A DNA stretch of 41,607 nucleotides from Chloroflexota bacterium. GTDB lineage: Bacteria; Chloroflexota; Anaerolineae; UBA4142. Below the pieces are notes generated by a model. The model ran no database searches and was not told where the DNA came from. It worked only from the letters and a program-made list of their open reading frames with translations. Shown one piece after another: positions 1-8,580 of the stretch. The translations under genes and the position numbers were made by a program. The stretch lies in NCBI GenBank assembly GCA_016223105.1, contig JACRPR010000089.1, forward strand, positions 1-41,607, given 5' to 3'. How positions within the stretch are numbered: the first letter of the stretch is position 1; each line of letters opens with the position of its first letter.

Positions 1-2
1 TT

Positions 3-1382
3 TCCGGTATGACAATTCAAAATGTTTACGGTAACTACGATTGGACCCATAATGGGATTTACAATCTGGGGCACCTTACTTTAAGCAATAGTTTAGTCAT
101 CAGTATTACTTCCGGGTGGACTCAAGCCGGCGCCATCTACAATGACTATAGTGGTGTGTTGACCATAACTAACAGCACGATCTCCAACAATCAGTCTGGT
201 GCGTACGGCGGCGGGGTTGCCAATTACGGTGTGATGACACTCGATCATGTAACAATCAGCGGCAACCGCGCGTATCACGGTGGTGGTATTCTCAATGGGG
301 GCGCGATGACAATTACTAATTCTACGATCAATGGAAACACGGCGTGGGTAGCCGGCGGGGGTATTCAGAATGCGGGAACCGCATCAATCACTAATTCCAC
401 GATTATTTCAAATACAGGGAACAGTCACAGTGGCGGATTCTACAATCTTGGGATTGCCTATTTGTCAGGCGTAATACTGACGCGTAACAACGGACATTCC
501 TACGGCGGGGGTATTCACAATGGAAGTATGCTCTCTCTCTCCGCAAGCACAATTGCCACCAACACGGCGCAATATGGAGCCGGTGTGTCAAATTATGGGA
601 CCCTGACAATGACCTTTGGGACTGTGCGTGACAACATCGCACATCAAGGATTTGCTGGTTTCCTGAACACTGGAACTTTGAATCTCAGCCAAGTCTCGAT
701 CAGCGGAAACATTGCGGAAACATTCGATGGCGGCGGAATTACCAATGCGAAGGATTCTCAACAAAAAGGATTTTTAAATTTGACTGATGTGACGATTAGC
801 CACAATGTGGCGCAGAGAAACGGTGGCGGTATTTTCAATAAGGATGGAATGCTTATTGCGACCAATGTTACTGTGTCTGGAAACTCTGCATCAATCATTG
901 CCGGGATAGACAACAGTGGGCAAATCACTCTCACAAACACAACGATCACCGATAACCAGGTTACTCAACCCTCTGGTCTAGCAAGTATTTACAACGGATA
1001 CAATTCTACGAGCGTCGTCTATCTCAAAAATACAATCATCGCAAACAGCGGATCAGTTCCTAACTGCAGATCAGATTTGGGCATCGGCATCATCTCACTC
1101 GGTTACAACTTGAATAGCGACAACAGCTGTAATCTCACAACTATCGGCGATCTCACAAACACAAATCCGTTTTTGGGCTCGCTTGCAAATAATGGTGGCG
1201 CGACACTCACACACGCGCTCAATGCGGGCAGTCCCGCGATCAACGCGGGAGACAATACTGGCTGTCCTGCAACCGATCAGCGTGGCATGCCGCGTCCGTT
1301 AGGCGCACGCTGTGACATTGGCGCGTACGAATTTTCTGGCACATATCCCTTTGCGTTTATTTTGCCGGTCATTCGCAAATGA
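3..1382 (+). CDS. Secreted right-handed beta-helix repeat protein, 3' part
   Basis: The frame is open to the left edge, so the true start lies outside the window. About 400 residues consist of degenerate 20-25-residue repeats of the form 'ITNSTISxNxAxxGGGIxNxG', the pattern of right-handed parallel beta-helix / polymorphic-membrane-protein-like adhesins. The C-terminus carries the 'ATDQRGMPRP...CDIGAYE' motif typical of choice-of-anchor-Q proteins, then a hydrophobic tail ending ILPVIRK. Similar tails end many secreted Chloroflexota proteins (from memory), so it may be a sorting signal. The likely role is a surface or secreted adhesin or polysaccharide-binding protein; no catalytic residues could be assigned. 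It is convergent with the next gene and shares a bidirectional terminator with it. Confidence 0.85.
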   Translation, partial: SGMTIQNVYGNYDWTHNGIYNLGHLTLSNSLVISITSGWTQAGAIYNDYSGVLTITNSTISNNQSGAYGGGVANYGVMTLDHVTISGNRAYHGGGILNGGAMTITNSTINGNTAWVAGGGIQNAGTASITNSTIISNTGNSHSGGFYNLGIAYLSGVILTRNNGHSYGGGIHNGSMLSLSASTIATNTAQYGAGVSNYGTLTMTFGTVRDNIAHQGFAGFLNTGTLNLSQVSISGNIAETFDGGGITNAKDSQQKGFLNLTDVTISHNVAQRNGGGIFNKDGMLIATNVTVSGNSASIIAGIDNSGQITLTNTTITDNQVTQPSGLASIYNGYNSTSVVYLKNTIIANSGSVPNCRSDLGIGIISLGYNLNSDNSCNLTTIGDLTNTNPFLGSLANNGGATLTHALNAGSPAINAGDNTGCPATDQRGMPRPLGARCDIGAYEFSGTYPFAFILPVIRK

Positions 1383-1394
1383 TTGCAAATGCGT

Positions 1395-1430
1395 GGGGCG
1401 AAGCATCAAAAATGCTTCGCCCCTATTTTT
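1395..1430. terminator. Bidirectional hairpin terminator
   Basis: A perfect 12-bp stem (GGGGCGAAGCAT at 1395-1406, ATGCTTCGCCCC at 1412-1423) with a 5-base loop is followed by TATTTTTT. It lies between convergent genes, and the stop codon of the leftward gene (1425-1423) sits at its edge. The same stem sequence recurs at 26434-26481, so it also belongs to a dispersed repeat family. Confidence 0.8.
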
Positions 1431-3369
1431 TCGGCTCAAACAACTTGGGATCGTACGTCCCCGTCCCATTCCAAAACAACCAGCCCGCACTCCCCGCATC
1501 GCTCGCGGCTTTTTTCTGGATGCGATACTGCGCCAATCCAAAATCGCCGCGCCCCGAGTATGCTTGCAACCAGGGACGCACACGCGTCGTCGTCTTTTCG
1601 GTCGCGCGTTTGTAACTGTTGAAGATGACTTCGTACGGACAACGGATCGCTTCCGTGCAATTCGCGATCTGCAAACCGCGCGTCAACAAATCTTCCGCGC
1701 GTACCCAGGTATCGGGATAGACCATCGGCGAAACGTAATCGAGATGCGGACCGAGATCGCGCAAACGTTGCCCGGTGTGTTGATCATCGTCGGTCGCGGT
1801 CGTCAAGCCGAACACATCCGCGGAAATGAAAACGCCGGTCGGACGTAACTCTTTTTGCGCGCGTGCCAAAAAACCGGCAATCGCGCTGATGCGCGCGTCT
1901 TCGGAATTGGGAACGCCGAAATATAAATTGGGCCACAAACCGGGAAAGCGAATGTAATCGAATTGGATTTCGTCAAAGCCCATCGCCGCGATTTCTTTCG
2001 CGAGCGCGAGATTGTAATTCCACGCGTCCTGGTTGTACGGATTCGTCCACGCCGATCCGCCGTTCTCTGAAAACACAACGCCGTTCGTGTACTTGATCGC
2101 GAGAGCGGGGCGCGCGGTCGCGAGCAGAGTGTCTTGAAACACCGGCAGACGCGCGATGCAATAAACGTTGTGCTTGCGACACAAATCGAGCACCATCGCG
2201 AGATCAACACTCGCGGAAAAACGCGCACCGATTTCTTTTGCGAGCGGAACCTGGGAATCCCAGGCGATGCGCCCCTTTTCCGATTTCACATCCACGACGA
2301 CCGCGTTCAACTCACTCTTGGTTACGATGTCAAAATTTCCGCGCACATGATCCGGATCCGCGCCAAATGGAATGCGAATGCCTTTCGCTTGAAACGGCGC
2401 GAGTTTAACATCGCGACGCGGCGTTGCTCCCACATCAACTTTCAGTTTACTATAGCCCGGTGTTTTGAATAATATAGCGGCTTTTTCGGGGATATTTTCA
2501 AAACGATATTTGCCCTGCGCGTTTGTCGCAACGATCGTACTCCCAAGAAAAACGAGCGTGCCGCTGATCGGCTGATTCGTCGTCGCATCAATCACCGCGC
2601 CTTCGATGGTATTCACGCGCAGAGCAATCGGCGCAAGATCACCACCAGTGAAGACGACGCTCGCGTGATCATAGCCCGGCGCGGAAACGCGAATCACCGC
2701 GCCCGGTTTCACGCGGCGCAGAGCCGTGCGCCCATCCGCGCCGGTCGTCTCGATTTGATCGTCCGTTTGAATTTTCACATTCGCAAACGGTTGCTTGGTG
2801 ATTTTTTCAATCACCGTGATCACGATTGAATTGGGCACGAGCGGCAAATCGAAATTCATTTGCCCTTCGAACGCGAACGTACTAGGATGATAGCCCGGCG
2901 CGATCACTGCAACCGGCGCGCCTTTTTTAATTCCCAGGATTTCGAATTCGCCTTGCGCGTTCGCCGTTACGCGTTTATCGCCGGCGACCATTTGCGCGTG
3001 CGCCAACGGCAATTGCGTTTCACCATCGCGCACGACGCCGATGACGCGATTCGGCGCGAGATCAACATCCAACTGTACTGTGCGCGACAAGAGATTGGTC
3101 GCATCTACCGGCACTTCCGCGGGCGCGTATCCATCGGCTTGAACAAGCAATGTGAAATTTCCGGTCGGTAAAGTCAGCGCGTATTCGCCGAATTCATTCG
3201 TCGCCGCGAGATTGCCGGCAAGATTCAATAGCACATCGGGAATCGGTTGTTGATTCGTCGCATCGCGCACGACGCCACTCAGTTGACGCGTCTCTTGCGA
3301 TAGATACACCAGCAACACTGCGGAGATCACAATCACGAGGACGAGCAAGAGGATGATCCATTTGGACAT
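1423..3369 (-). CDS. DUF4015-type putative glycoside hydrolase with carboxypeptidase-regulatory-like repeats
   Basis: 648 residues from the ATG at 3369. That start was chosen because it opens a signal-anchor helix (residues 4-23, MSKWIILLLVLVIVISAV) and sits exactly 7 bases after a TATAAT box; a longer frame to 3432 would run through the promoter. Residues about 29-340 hold four beta-sandwich repeats with the 'GxVxDAxTxxPIxxxxV...T(D/N)xxGxY' signature of CarboxypepD_reg-like domains. Residues about 350-645 match the DUF4015 TIM-barrel family, with 'GFDEIQFDYIRFP' and 'DYVSPMVYP' as its typical strands. It is likely an exported, membrane-tethered enzyme acting on polysaccharide; the substrate is unknown. 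Confidence 0.85.
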   Translation of the reverse strand: MSKWIILLLVLVIVISAVLLVYLSQETRQLSGVVRDATNQQPIPDVLLNLAGNLAATNEFGEYALTLPTGNFTLLVQADGYAPAEVPVDATNLLSRTVQLDVDLAPNRVIGVVRDGETQLPLAHAQMVAGDKRVTANAQGEFEILGIKKGAPVAVIAPGYHPSTFAFEGQMNFDLPLVPNSIVITVIEKITKQPFANVKIQTDDQIETTGADGRTALRRVKPGAVIRVSAPGYDHASVVFTGGDLAPIALRVNTIEGAVIDATTNQPISGTLVFLGSTIVATNAQGKYRFENIPEKAAILFKTPGYSKLKVDVGATPRRDVKLAPFQAKGIRIPFGADPDHVRGNFDIVTKSELNAVVVDVKSEKGRIAWDSQVPLAKEIGARFSASVDLAMVLDLCRKHNVYCIARLPVFQDTLLATARPALAIKYTNGVVFSENGGSAWTNPYNQDAWNYNLALAKEIAAMGFDEIQFDYIRFPGLWPNLYFGVPNSEDARISAIAGFLARAQKELRPTGVFISADVFGLTTATDDDQHTGQRLRDLGPHLDYVSPMVYPDTWVRAEDLLTRGLQIANCTEAIRCPYEVIFNSYKRATEKTTTRVRPWLQAYSGRGDFGLAQYRIQKKAASDAGSAGWLFWNGTGTYDPKLFEPKK

Positions 3370-3376
3370 TGCGCCG

Positions 3377-3405
3377 ATTATAGCACATCTTGTTTCCACA
3401 CTCAA
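3377..3405 (-). promoter_or_regulatory. Sigma70-type promoter of the DUF4015 gene, leaderless spacing
   Basis: On the minus strand TTGAGT (3405-3400), a 17-base spacer and TATAAT (3382-3377) are followed after 7 bases by the ATG at 3369. The transcript would start at or next to the ATG. Two DnaA-box-like sequences (3392-3400, 3403-3411) overlap the promoter. Confidence 0.65.
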
Positions 3406-3527
3406 TCCACAGTAAATGCTAATTTCGTCCACAGTGCTTGTGGCGCGCGCGCGTGTTCACCACTAGCCGTTGGGCTGATCCGCGCGCGATTAATTTATTT
3501 TCAACACTCATACACCGCTTGTCCACA
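3392..3527 (+). promoter_or_regulatory. Cluster of degenerate DnaA boxes upstream of dnaA
   Basis: Four same-orientation nonamers end in TCCACA: GTTTCCACA (3392-3400), CAATCCACA (3403-3411), TCGTCCACA (3425-3433) and TTGTCCACA (3519-3527). A fifth TTGTCCACA lies inside dnaA at 3872-3880. They fit autoregulation of dnaA and DnaA control of the divergent gene. No AT-rich unwinding element or trio was seen here. The remaining 3528-3703 stretch holds the dnaA promoter and leader. Confidence 0.5.
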
Positions 3528-3624
3528 AGCCGCAAGTTTTTTTTAGCGCATCGCGCGAAAAAATTTTCTGGTCAATCCAATCTTAAAAAGCGTGCGCGCG
3601 TTTTCCTTTTTTAAGGTAAACCTA

Positions 3625-3653
3625 TTGCGCGCGTGGATTTGTTGTATTACAAT
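3625..3653 (+). promoter_or_regulatory. dnaA promoter
   Basis: TTGCGC (3625-3630), a 17-base spacer and TACAAT (3648-3653) give a leader of about 43 bases before the dnaA ATG. The same TTGCGC/N17 arrangement is seen at 30800-30828. Confidence 0.6.
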
Positions 3654-3703
3654 GGCGCGGCACGTTTTCCCCGGTTTGATTCTTCCTTGATTGGTGAAAA
3701 AAA

Positions 3704-5116
3704 ATGAATGCACAAGACATTTGGCACGCGACCCTGGGCGAACTCCAATTGCAAATGACCAAAGCGACATTCGATACCTGGGTGCGTCCGACGCACGCGC
3801 TCGCGTACGATAACGGCTCCATCGTCGTTGGCGTGCATAGTCCATATGCGAAAGAGTGGTTGGAAAATCGGTTGTCCACAACGATTCAACGCACGCTCAC
3901 CGGCATCATCGGACGATCGGCGGAGGTGCGCTACGTGGTTAAAGATCTCAAAGCCCAACGCAATAACGGCGCAGAACCGGCGCGCGTGAACGAAGAACCC
4001 AAGCCCGCGCTATTGCGCCGCGCGACGGATACCATCGGCAAAGAAGAGGACGCGCCCGCGCCCAAATTGCGCGACACGGAATTCGGCGGACGCATCACGC
4101 GCCCGTTGAATCCGAAATACATTTTCGAAACGTTCATCGTCGGCAATTCGAATCGGCTCGCGCATGCCGCCGCGCACGCGGTCGCGGAACATCTCGGCGA
4201 ATCGTACAATCCCTTGTTTTTGTACGGCGGCACCGGCTTGGGCAAAACCCATCTCTTGCACGCGCTCGGACAACATCCCCAAGTGCGCGGCAAACGCGTG
4301 ATGTACGTTTCATCCGAAACCTTCACGAATGATTTGATCAATTCGATCCGCAATCAGACGACGGCAGAATTTCGGCATCTCTATCGCGAAGTGGATATCT
4401 TGTTGATTGACGATATTCAATTCATCGGCGGCAAAGAATCTACCCAGGAAGAATTTTTTCACACGTTCAATCATCTGCACTCGTTGAACAAACAAATCGT
4501 CATTTCGAGTGATCGCCATCCGCGCGCGATTCCCACGCTCGAAGAACGCGTGCGCTCGCGTTTTGAAGGCGGAATGATCACCGACATACAACCGCCCGAT
4601 TTCGAAATGCGGATCGCGATTTTACGCACCAAAGCCGAAGGGCAACCGCGTGAAGTCGCGGATGATGTGATTGATTTCCTCGCGCGCAAAGTGCAGAGCA
4701 ACATTCGCGAACTCGAAGGCGCATTGACGCGCGTGCTGGGACACGCGAATTTGATGAACACGCCGATCACGGTGGATATGGCGACGACAGTTCTGCAAGA
4801 TATTTTGCGCCACCAGCCGATCACGACCGAGCAAGTGTTGGACGCGGTCGCGGAGCATTATCGCGTTGAACGCGCGGATTTGACCGGGCGCAGTCGCAAC
4901 AAAGAAGTCGTTCTGCCGCGCCAAATGGCGATGTTTGTTTTACGCGAAGAGACCGGCGCATCGCTTCCGCAAATCGGCGAGATGCTCGGCGGGCGCGATC
5001 ACACGACCGTGATGTACGCGTGCGAAAAAATGGCGGAACTGATTGAGACCGATAATCTGCGTCGCCGGGACTTGCTAACGATCAAGGAACGGTTGTATAA
5101 TCAAGCCGCAGTATAA
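3704..5116 (+). CDS. dnaA: Chromosomal replication initiator protein DnaA
   Basis: 470 residues, a normal length. The N-terminal domain I (1-80, starting 'DIWHATLGEL') recruits helicase; a linker spans about 85-130. The AAA+ domain has Walker A GGTGLGKTH (175-183), Walker B ILLIDDIQ (232-239) and the arginine-rich 'ERVRSRF' segment near 281-287. The C-terminal DNA-binding domain has the GGRDHTTVMYACEKM signature (429-443). It binds DnaA boxes and unwinds oriC. Oddly, no dnaN or recF follows; the next genes are a STAND ATPase operon, and the best oriC candidate lies about 4.3 kb downstream. A strong terminator ends the transcript. Confidence 0.98.
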   Translation: MNAQDIWHATLGELQLQMTKATFDTWVRPTHALAYDNGSIVVGVHSPYAKEWLENRLSTTIQRTLTGIIGRSAEVRYVVKDLKAQRNNGAEPARVNEEPKPALLRRATDTIGKEEDAPAPKLRDTEFGGRITRPLNPKYIFETFIVGNSNRLAHAAAHAVAEHLGESYNPLFLYGGTGLGKTHLLHALGQHPQVRGKRVMYVSSETFTNDLINSIRNQTTAEFRHLYREVDILLIDDIQFIGGKESTQEEFFHTFNHLHSLNKQIVISSDRHPRAIPTLEERVRSRFEGGMITDIQPPDFEMRIAILRTKAEGQPREVADDVIDFLARKVQSNIRELEGALTRVLGHANLMNTPITVDMATTVLQDILRHQPITTEQVLDAVAEHYRVERADLTGRSRNKEVVLPRQMAMFVLREETGASLPQIGEMLGGRDHTTVMYACEKMAELIETDNLRRRDLLTIKERLYNQAAV

Positions 5117-5134
5117 AGCGGTGGTTTTCAACGA

Positions 5135-5172
5135 CGACAGTTAGCGCGCCGCTGACTGTCGTTTGTTTTTTG
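5135..5172 (+). terminator. Rho-independent terminator after dnaA
   Basis: The stem CGACAGTTAGCG (5135-5146) pairs with CGCTGACTGTCG (5150-5161) and is followed by TTTGTTTTTTG. This separates dnaA from the following genes. Confidence 0.85.
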
Positions 5173-5174
5173 TA

Positions 5175-5196
5175 GAGACGTTGCATGCAACGTCTC
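5175..5196. repeat. 22-bp perfect palindrome
   Basis: The half-site GAGACGTTGCA is followed directly by its complement with no loop. Very similar 'GAGACGTTGCATGCAACGTCTC' style sequences are, from memory, dispersed intergenic repeats in other bacteria such as cyanobacteria. It sits between the dnaA terminator and the next start codon. Confidence 0.6.
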
Positions 5197-5215
5197 AACA
5201 GACACGGGGGCGCGG

Positions 5216-5695
5216 ATGTCAGAAAAACCTAGCATCTCGATTGGTGGAAATGTTGGTGGCGCGGTAACGATCGGCGACAACAATGTGCAGATCGGATCAG
5301 TCGCGTCGGGCGGACGCGTGGTGGTCGGCGCGGGATCGATCAGCGATGTGTTTCAAGAAATCAAAACGCTCGCGCGATTCGCGACACCGGAAGAACTTGG
5401 CGCGTTCGCAAATTTATTTCGTGCGCTCGATCAAGAAATCGCAAAACAACCTTCACCGGAAATTCAAGTCCAAGCGCAAAACCAGGTCGAACAAATCAAG
5501 CAAGCCGTCGCCGGCGAGAAACCGAATGTGCCAATGTTGGAACAAGCCAAAAAATGGTTTGCGGATAATTTGCCGGCGTTGCTCGGCACGGTTACCGGCA
5601 TCCTCACACATCCGCTCATCGGCAAAGCCGTCGAAGCCGCCGGCGAATTTACGCTTAAACAATTTCGCGACCGGCTCGGTTTACCCCAAACCTAG
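5216..5695 (+). CDS. Small protein with N-terminal beta-repeat motif shared with the adjacent STAND ATPase
   Basis: 159 residues, family not recognised. Residues 6-40 are a Gly/Val-rich segment (ISIGGNVGGAVTIGDNNVQIG) resembling 'GDVHGSIVSGDGNLVV' at residues 18-33 of the next protein, so the two may share a beta-stranded module. Residues about 44-110 look helical and acidic (FQEIKTLARFATPEELGAFANLFRAL). A hydrophobic 'LPALLGTVTGILTHPLIGKAV' stretch near 123-145 could be amphipathic. No signal peptide is seen. The gene lies 27 bases upstream of the STAND gene and is probably co-transcribed. A partner, regulator or effector role is inference only. Confidence 0.75.
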   Translation: MSEKPSISIGGNVGGAVTIGDNNVQIGSVASGGRVVVGAGSISDVFQEIKTLARFATPEELGAFANLFRALDQEIAKQPSPEIQVQAQNQVEQIKQAVAGEKPNVPMLEQAKKWFADNLPALLGTVTGILTHPLIGKAVEAAGEFTLKQFRDRLGLPQT

Positions 5696-5722
5696 TTTTG
5701 TCTCTGACCATCGGAGATAGAG

Positions 5723-8578
5723 ATGGTTCAACCACCTACGCCCGCGCGGAACGCGCCTTCGATTCAAGTGCAAGGCGATGTTCACGGCTCGATTGTTTCT
5801 GGTGACGGCAACCTGGTTGTCAACACAAACAACGGCACAATTTATTTCACCGCGCCCAAGCCCCAGGTTTCCAAACGGAATGTCGTGCCGCCGCCCCCGC
5901 GCGCACCGCTAAATTTTCTTGATCGCACCGATCAAGTTTCGCAAACCTCGAACGCGCTCCGCGCGAATGAACCGGTCGCGCTGTACGGTCCCGACGGCAT
6001 TGGCAAGACCGCGCTGTTGAAACAGGTCGCGGCGCATCTGCCGCGCGATCAATATCCCGATGGTTTTGTCTTGCTGAATGGCGCGCGCGAAACCGGCGTG
6101 CCGCAATCGCTCGATGATCTCGCGCAGACCGCGTTCGACGCGCTCTTTGAAAGTAATCCCCCGCTCAAAGTTACCACGACGACTGCGCGCACCTATCTCG
6201 GCAATGTGCGCGCGTGTTTTTTGCTCGATCATCTCGCGCTCGCGCCGGACGCACTCGATCAAATTCCCGATTTATTTTCCAGCGGCGGCATCTTGTACGC
6301 CGGACTCCAACCCCCGCGCGGACAAACCGCACAACCGATCACGCTGAGCGGATTACCCCGCGCGGATGCGATCACGCTGTTCGTGCAAGCCGCGCAGATC
6401 GCGCCAACGCCGGCGGATCAATCTATGCTCAACCAGGTTTGCAACCTGCTCGACGATCTGCCGCTCGCGATTGTTACGCTCGCGCGTTGGGTGAACGTCA
6501 AACGCGTGCCGCTCGCGAACGCGGTGCGCGCGCTGGAAGCGCAATCGGCGAATGGGATCGCGCGCGCGCTGGGCGCGGTGATCGCATCGCTTGCAAACAC
6601 CACGCGCATTATGTTTGGGCTTGCCGCGAGCATTCACGGTGCGGTGATTGATCGCGCCGCGTTGATCAGCGCGTCGGGAATGGATGCGGCGACGGCGGGC
6701 GCGGCGGTGGATGAATTGCTCGCGCTCGGTTTGATTCAAGCGCACAGTCCCGAAGTCGGGATGCACCCGGCGTTAAAAGATTGGGCGCGCCAAAGCGTGC
6801 CGGCGAACGCGCAACGCGTGACGCGCTTGAACGAAATTATTTTGCGCGAGGCGCAGAGACACGCGCGCGATGTGAATTATTTGCGCGGACAGTTGGGGAA
6901 TTTATTTGGCGGATTGATGGCGAGCGCGGAAGCCGGGAATGTTCAACAAGTTGGCGCGTTCGCGCGCGTGTTGATGCCGGTTTTGGTGTTGAGCGGATCC
7001 TGGGATGTGTGGCAACGCGTGTTTCAACGCGTGCTGGAAAGCGCGACGCAATCGGCAGACCGCGCGTTGCAGGGCTGGGCATTGCACGAGTTGGGCACGC
7101 GCGCGCTCGCGTTAAAAGATTTGACGACCGCGCGCGAATTGTTGACGCAAGCATTACTCATTCGTCAAAGCATCGGCGACCAGGTCGGCGCGGCGTACAC
7201 GCAACACAATTTGAATTTTCTGATTCCGCCGCCGCCGCCACAAGAACCATCGCCCAAATCACCCGCGCCGGTTTCGCCGGTCGCACTGGTCGCGATCATC
7301 GTTGGCGGAGTGGGAATGTTAATCCTCGCGGCGATTGTGTTGGCAATCATTTTCTTTCCGCCCCCGCGCCCGGCGCCTCGAGAAGAAGTTGTCATCATCG
7401 TTCCCGGCGCGACGCCGACAACTTTACCGCCAAGTGCTACGCCACGCTCATCGCCAACTTTGATACCAAGTGGTACGCCATCGTTATTGCCAACAGTTAC
7501 ACCGAGCAGTGTGCCATCAGCATCGTCCACGCCGAGCGCAACACGAACGCCATCGCAAACCGCGAGCGTTACACCATCCATCACACCAAGCATTACGCCG
7601 GATTTGCCGCCGAGCGCGCCGTTGTTGGTTTCGCCGGTCAACGACAAGGTCGAACCTTGTAGCGCAAGCCCAACCACGATTTTATTGCGCTGGCTTCCCG
7701 CCGCGAGCGCGAGCGGCATCGCGTATTACGAATGGACGGTCGAGCGCGCGGTGCGCGGTATTTACTCTCCCTTTTACGAAGACACGATTGACAGTGCGTC
7801 GGTCTTTATGATCCTGGCGTGTGGATATTCGTATCGGTGGCGTGTGCGCGCGGTTGACCTCAATCAAAATATCGGCGCGTGGTCGGTGGATGGTCAGTTT
7901 GTCATCGCGGGCGAGCCGACGCCGGTGCCGAGTATTACGCCGGATCGCGCGGGACCTGCCGCGCCGGGATTGATTGCGCCGGTTGGCGATGACAAACGCG
8001 CGTGCGCGCTCATCACGTTTAGTTGGAATGCCGTGAGCGATCCGAGCGGGATTGCCTTTTATGAATGGGCGGTTGAGCAATGGTCTAACGGCACGTATAA
8101 CGGATATACCGGCGGCACACCATCCGGCAACAGCACCAGCACCACACATTCGATTGCTTGCGGCAAATGGTATCGTTGGCGCATCCGCGCGTGGGACAAT
8201 CGCCGCAATCAGGGCGCGTGGTCGGTGTGGGGACAATTTTTCGTTGAAGCGGATTTGCCACCGCCAGTGCCGAGTGTGATCGGACCGAAGAGCAATGACC
8301 ACATTCCACTAAGCGCGGCCGATCTAGTTTTGCGTTGGAATCCATCTGCCGCAAACGATCTAGCGCGATATGAATGGGAACTGGAACGCGCGACCGGCAT
8401 GAACGCGCCGTTTAATCGGAGCAATAATGGCGCGACGACTAACACATCCGCTAGTTTGCCAAAACCAGGTTGTCCCTTCTATTATCGTTGGCATGTCCGT
8501 GCGGTTGATCAGGCAAATCACGCCAGCGGTTGGTCGCCGTATGCGTATTTCACAATTGATTGTCCGGGACCACGTTAA
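5723..8578 (+). CDS. Transmembrane NB-ARC/STAND ATPase with extracellular FN3-like domains
   Basis: 951 residues. Order: beta motif shared with the upstream protein (14-35); NB-ARC ATPase with Walker A GPDGIGKT (89-96), Walker-B-like CFLLDHL (165-171), GLPL-like DDLPLAI (244-250) and an MHD-like GMHP (346-349); a short TPR-like helical region (about 445-500, 'ALHELGTRALALKDLTTARELLTQALLIRQ'); one membrane helix (about 517-545); a Pro/Ser/Thr linker (550-627); and three FN3-like sandwiches (about 628-729, 743-843, 846-946), each with a 'YEWxVE' strand and 'YRWxVRAxD'. The first two have a likely disulfide pair (C646/C700, C761/C813). STAND proteins are signalling switches, some antiviral. Here ATPase inside and sandwich domains outside suggest a sensor. 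It may be a defence gene or a housekeeping signal protein. Confidence 0.85.
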   Translation: MVQPPTPARNAPSIQVQGDVHGSIVSGDGNLVVNTNNGTIYFTAPKPQVSKRNVVPPPPRAPLNFLDRTDQVSQTSNALRANEPVALYGPDGIGKTALLKQVAAHLPRDQYPDGFVLLNGARETGVPQSLDDLAQTAFDALFESNPPLKVTTTTARTYLGNVRACFLLDHLALAPDALDQIPDLFSSGGILYAGLQPPRGQTAQPITLSGLPRADAITLFVQAAQIAPTPADQSMLNQVCNLLDDLPLAIVTLARWVNVKRVPLANAVRALEAQSANGIARALGAVIASLANTTRIMFGLAASIHGAVIDRAALISASGMDAATAGAAVDELLALGLIQAHSPEVGMHPALKDWARQSVPANAQRVTRLNEIILREAQRHARDVNYLRGQLGNLFGGLMASAEAGNVQQVGAFARVLMPVLVLSGSWDVWQRVFQRVLESATQSADRALQGWALHELGTRALALKDLTTARELLTQALLIRQSIGDQVGAAYTQHNLNFLIPPPPPQEPSPKSPAPVSPVALVAIIVGGVGMLILAAIVLAIIFFPPPRPAPREEVVIIVPGATPTTLPPSATPRSSPTLIPSGTPSLLPTVTPSSVPSASSTPSATRTPSQTASVTPSITPSITPDLPPSAPLLVSPVNDKVEPCSASPTTILLRWLPAASASGIAYYEWTVERAVRGIYSPFYEDTIDSASVFMILACGYSYRWRVRAVDLNQNIGAWSVDGQFVIAGEPTPVPSITPDRAGPAAPGLIAPVGDDKRACALITFSWNAVSDPSGIAFYEWAVEQWSNGTYNGYTGGTPSGNSTSTTHSIACGKWYRWRIRAWDNRRNQGAWSVWGQFFVEADLPPPVPSVIGPKSNDHIPLSAADLVLRWNPSAANDLARYEWELERATGMNAPFNRSNNGATTNTSASLPKPGCPFYYRWHVRAVDQANHASGWSPYAYFTIDCPGPR

Positions 8579-8580
8579 AA

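Noticed and set aside
3433..3703. The dnaA upstream spacer as the main oriC
   Set aside because: It has DnaA-like boxes but no perfect box, no trio and no extended AT-rich unwinding stretch; 9453-9782 has all of these.
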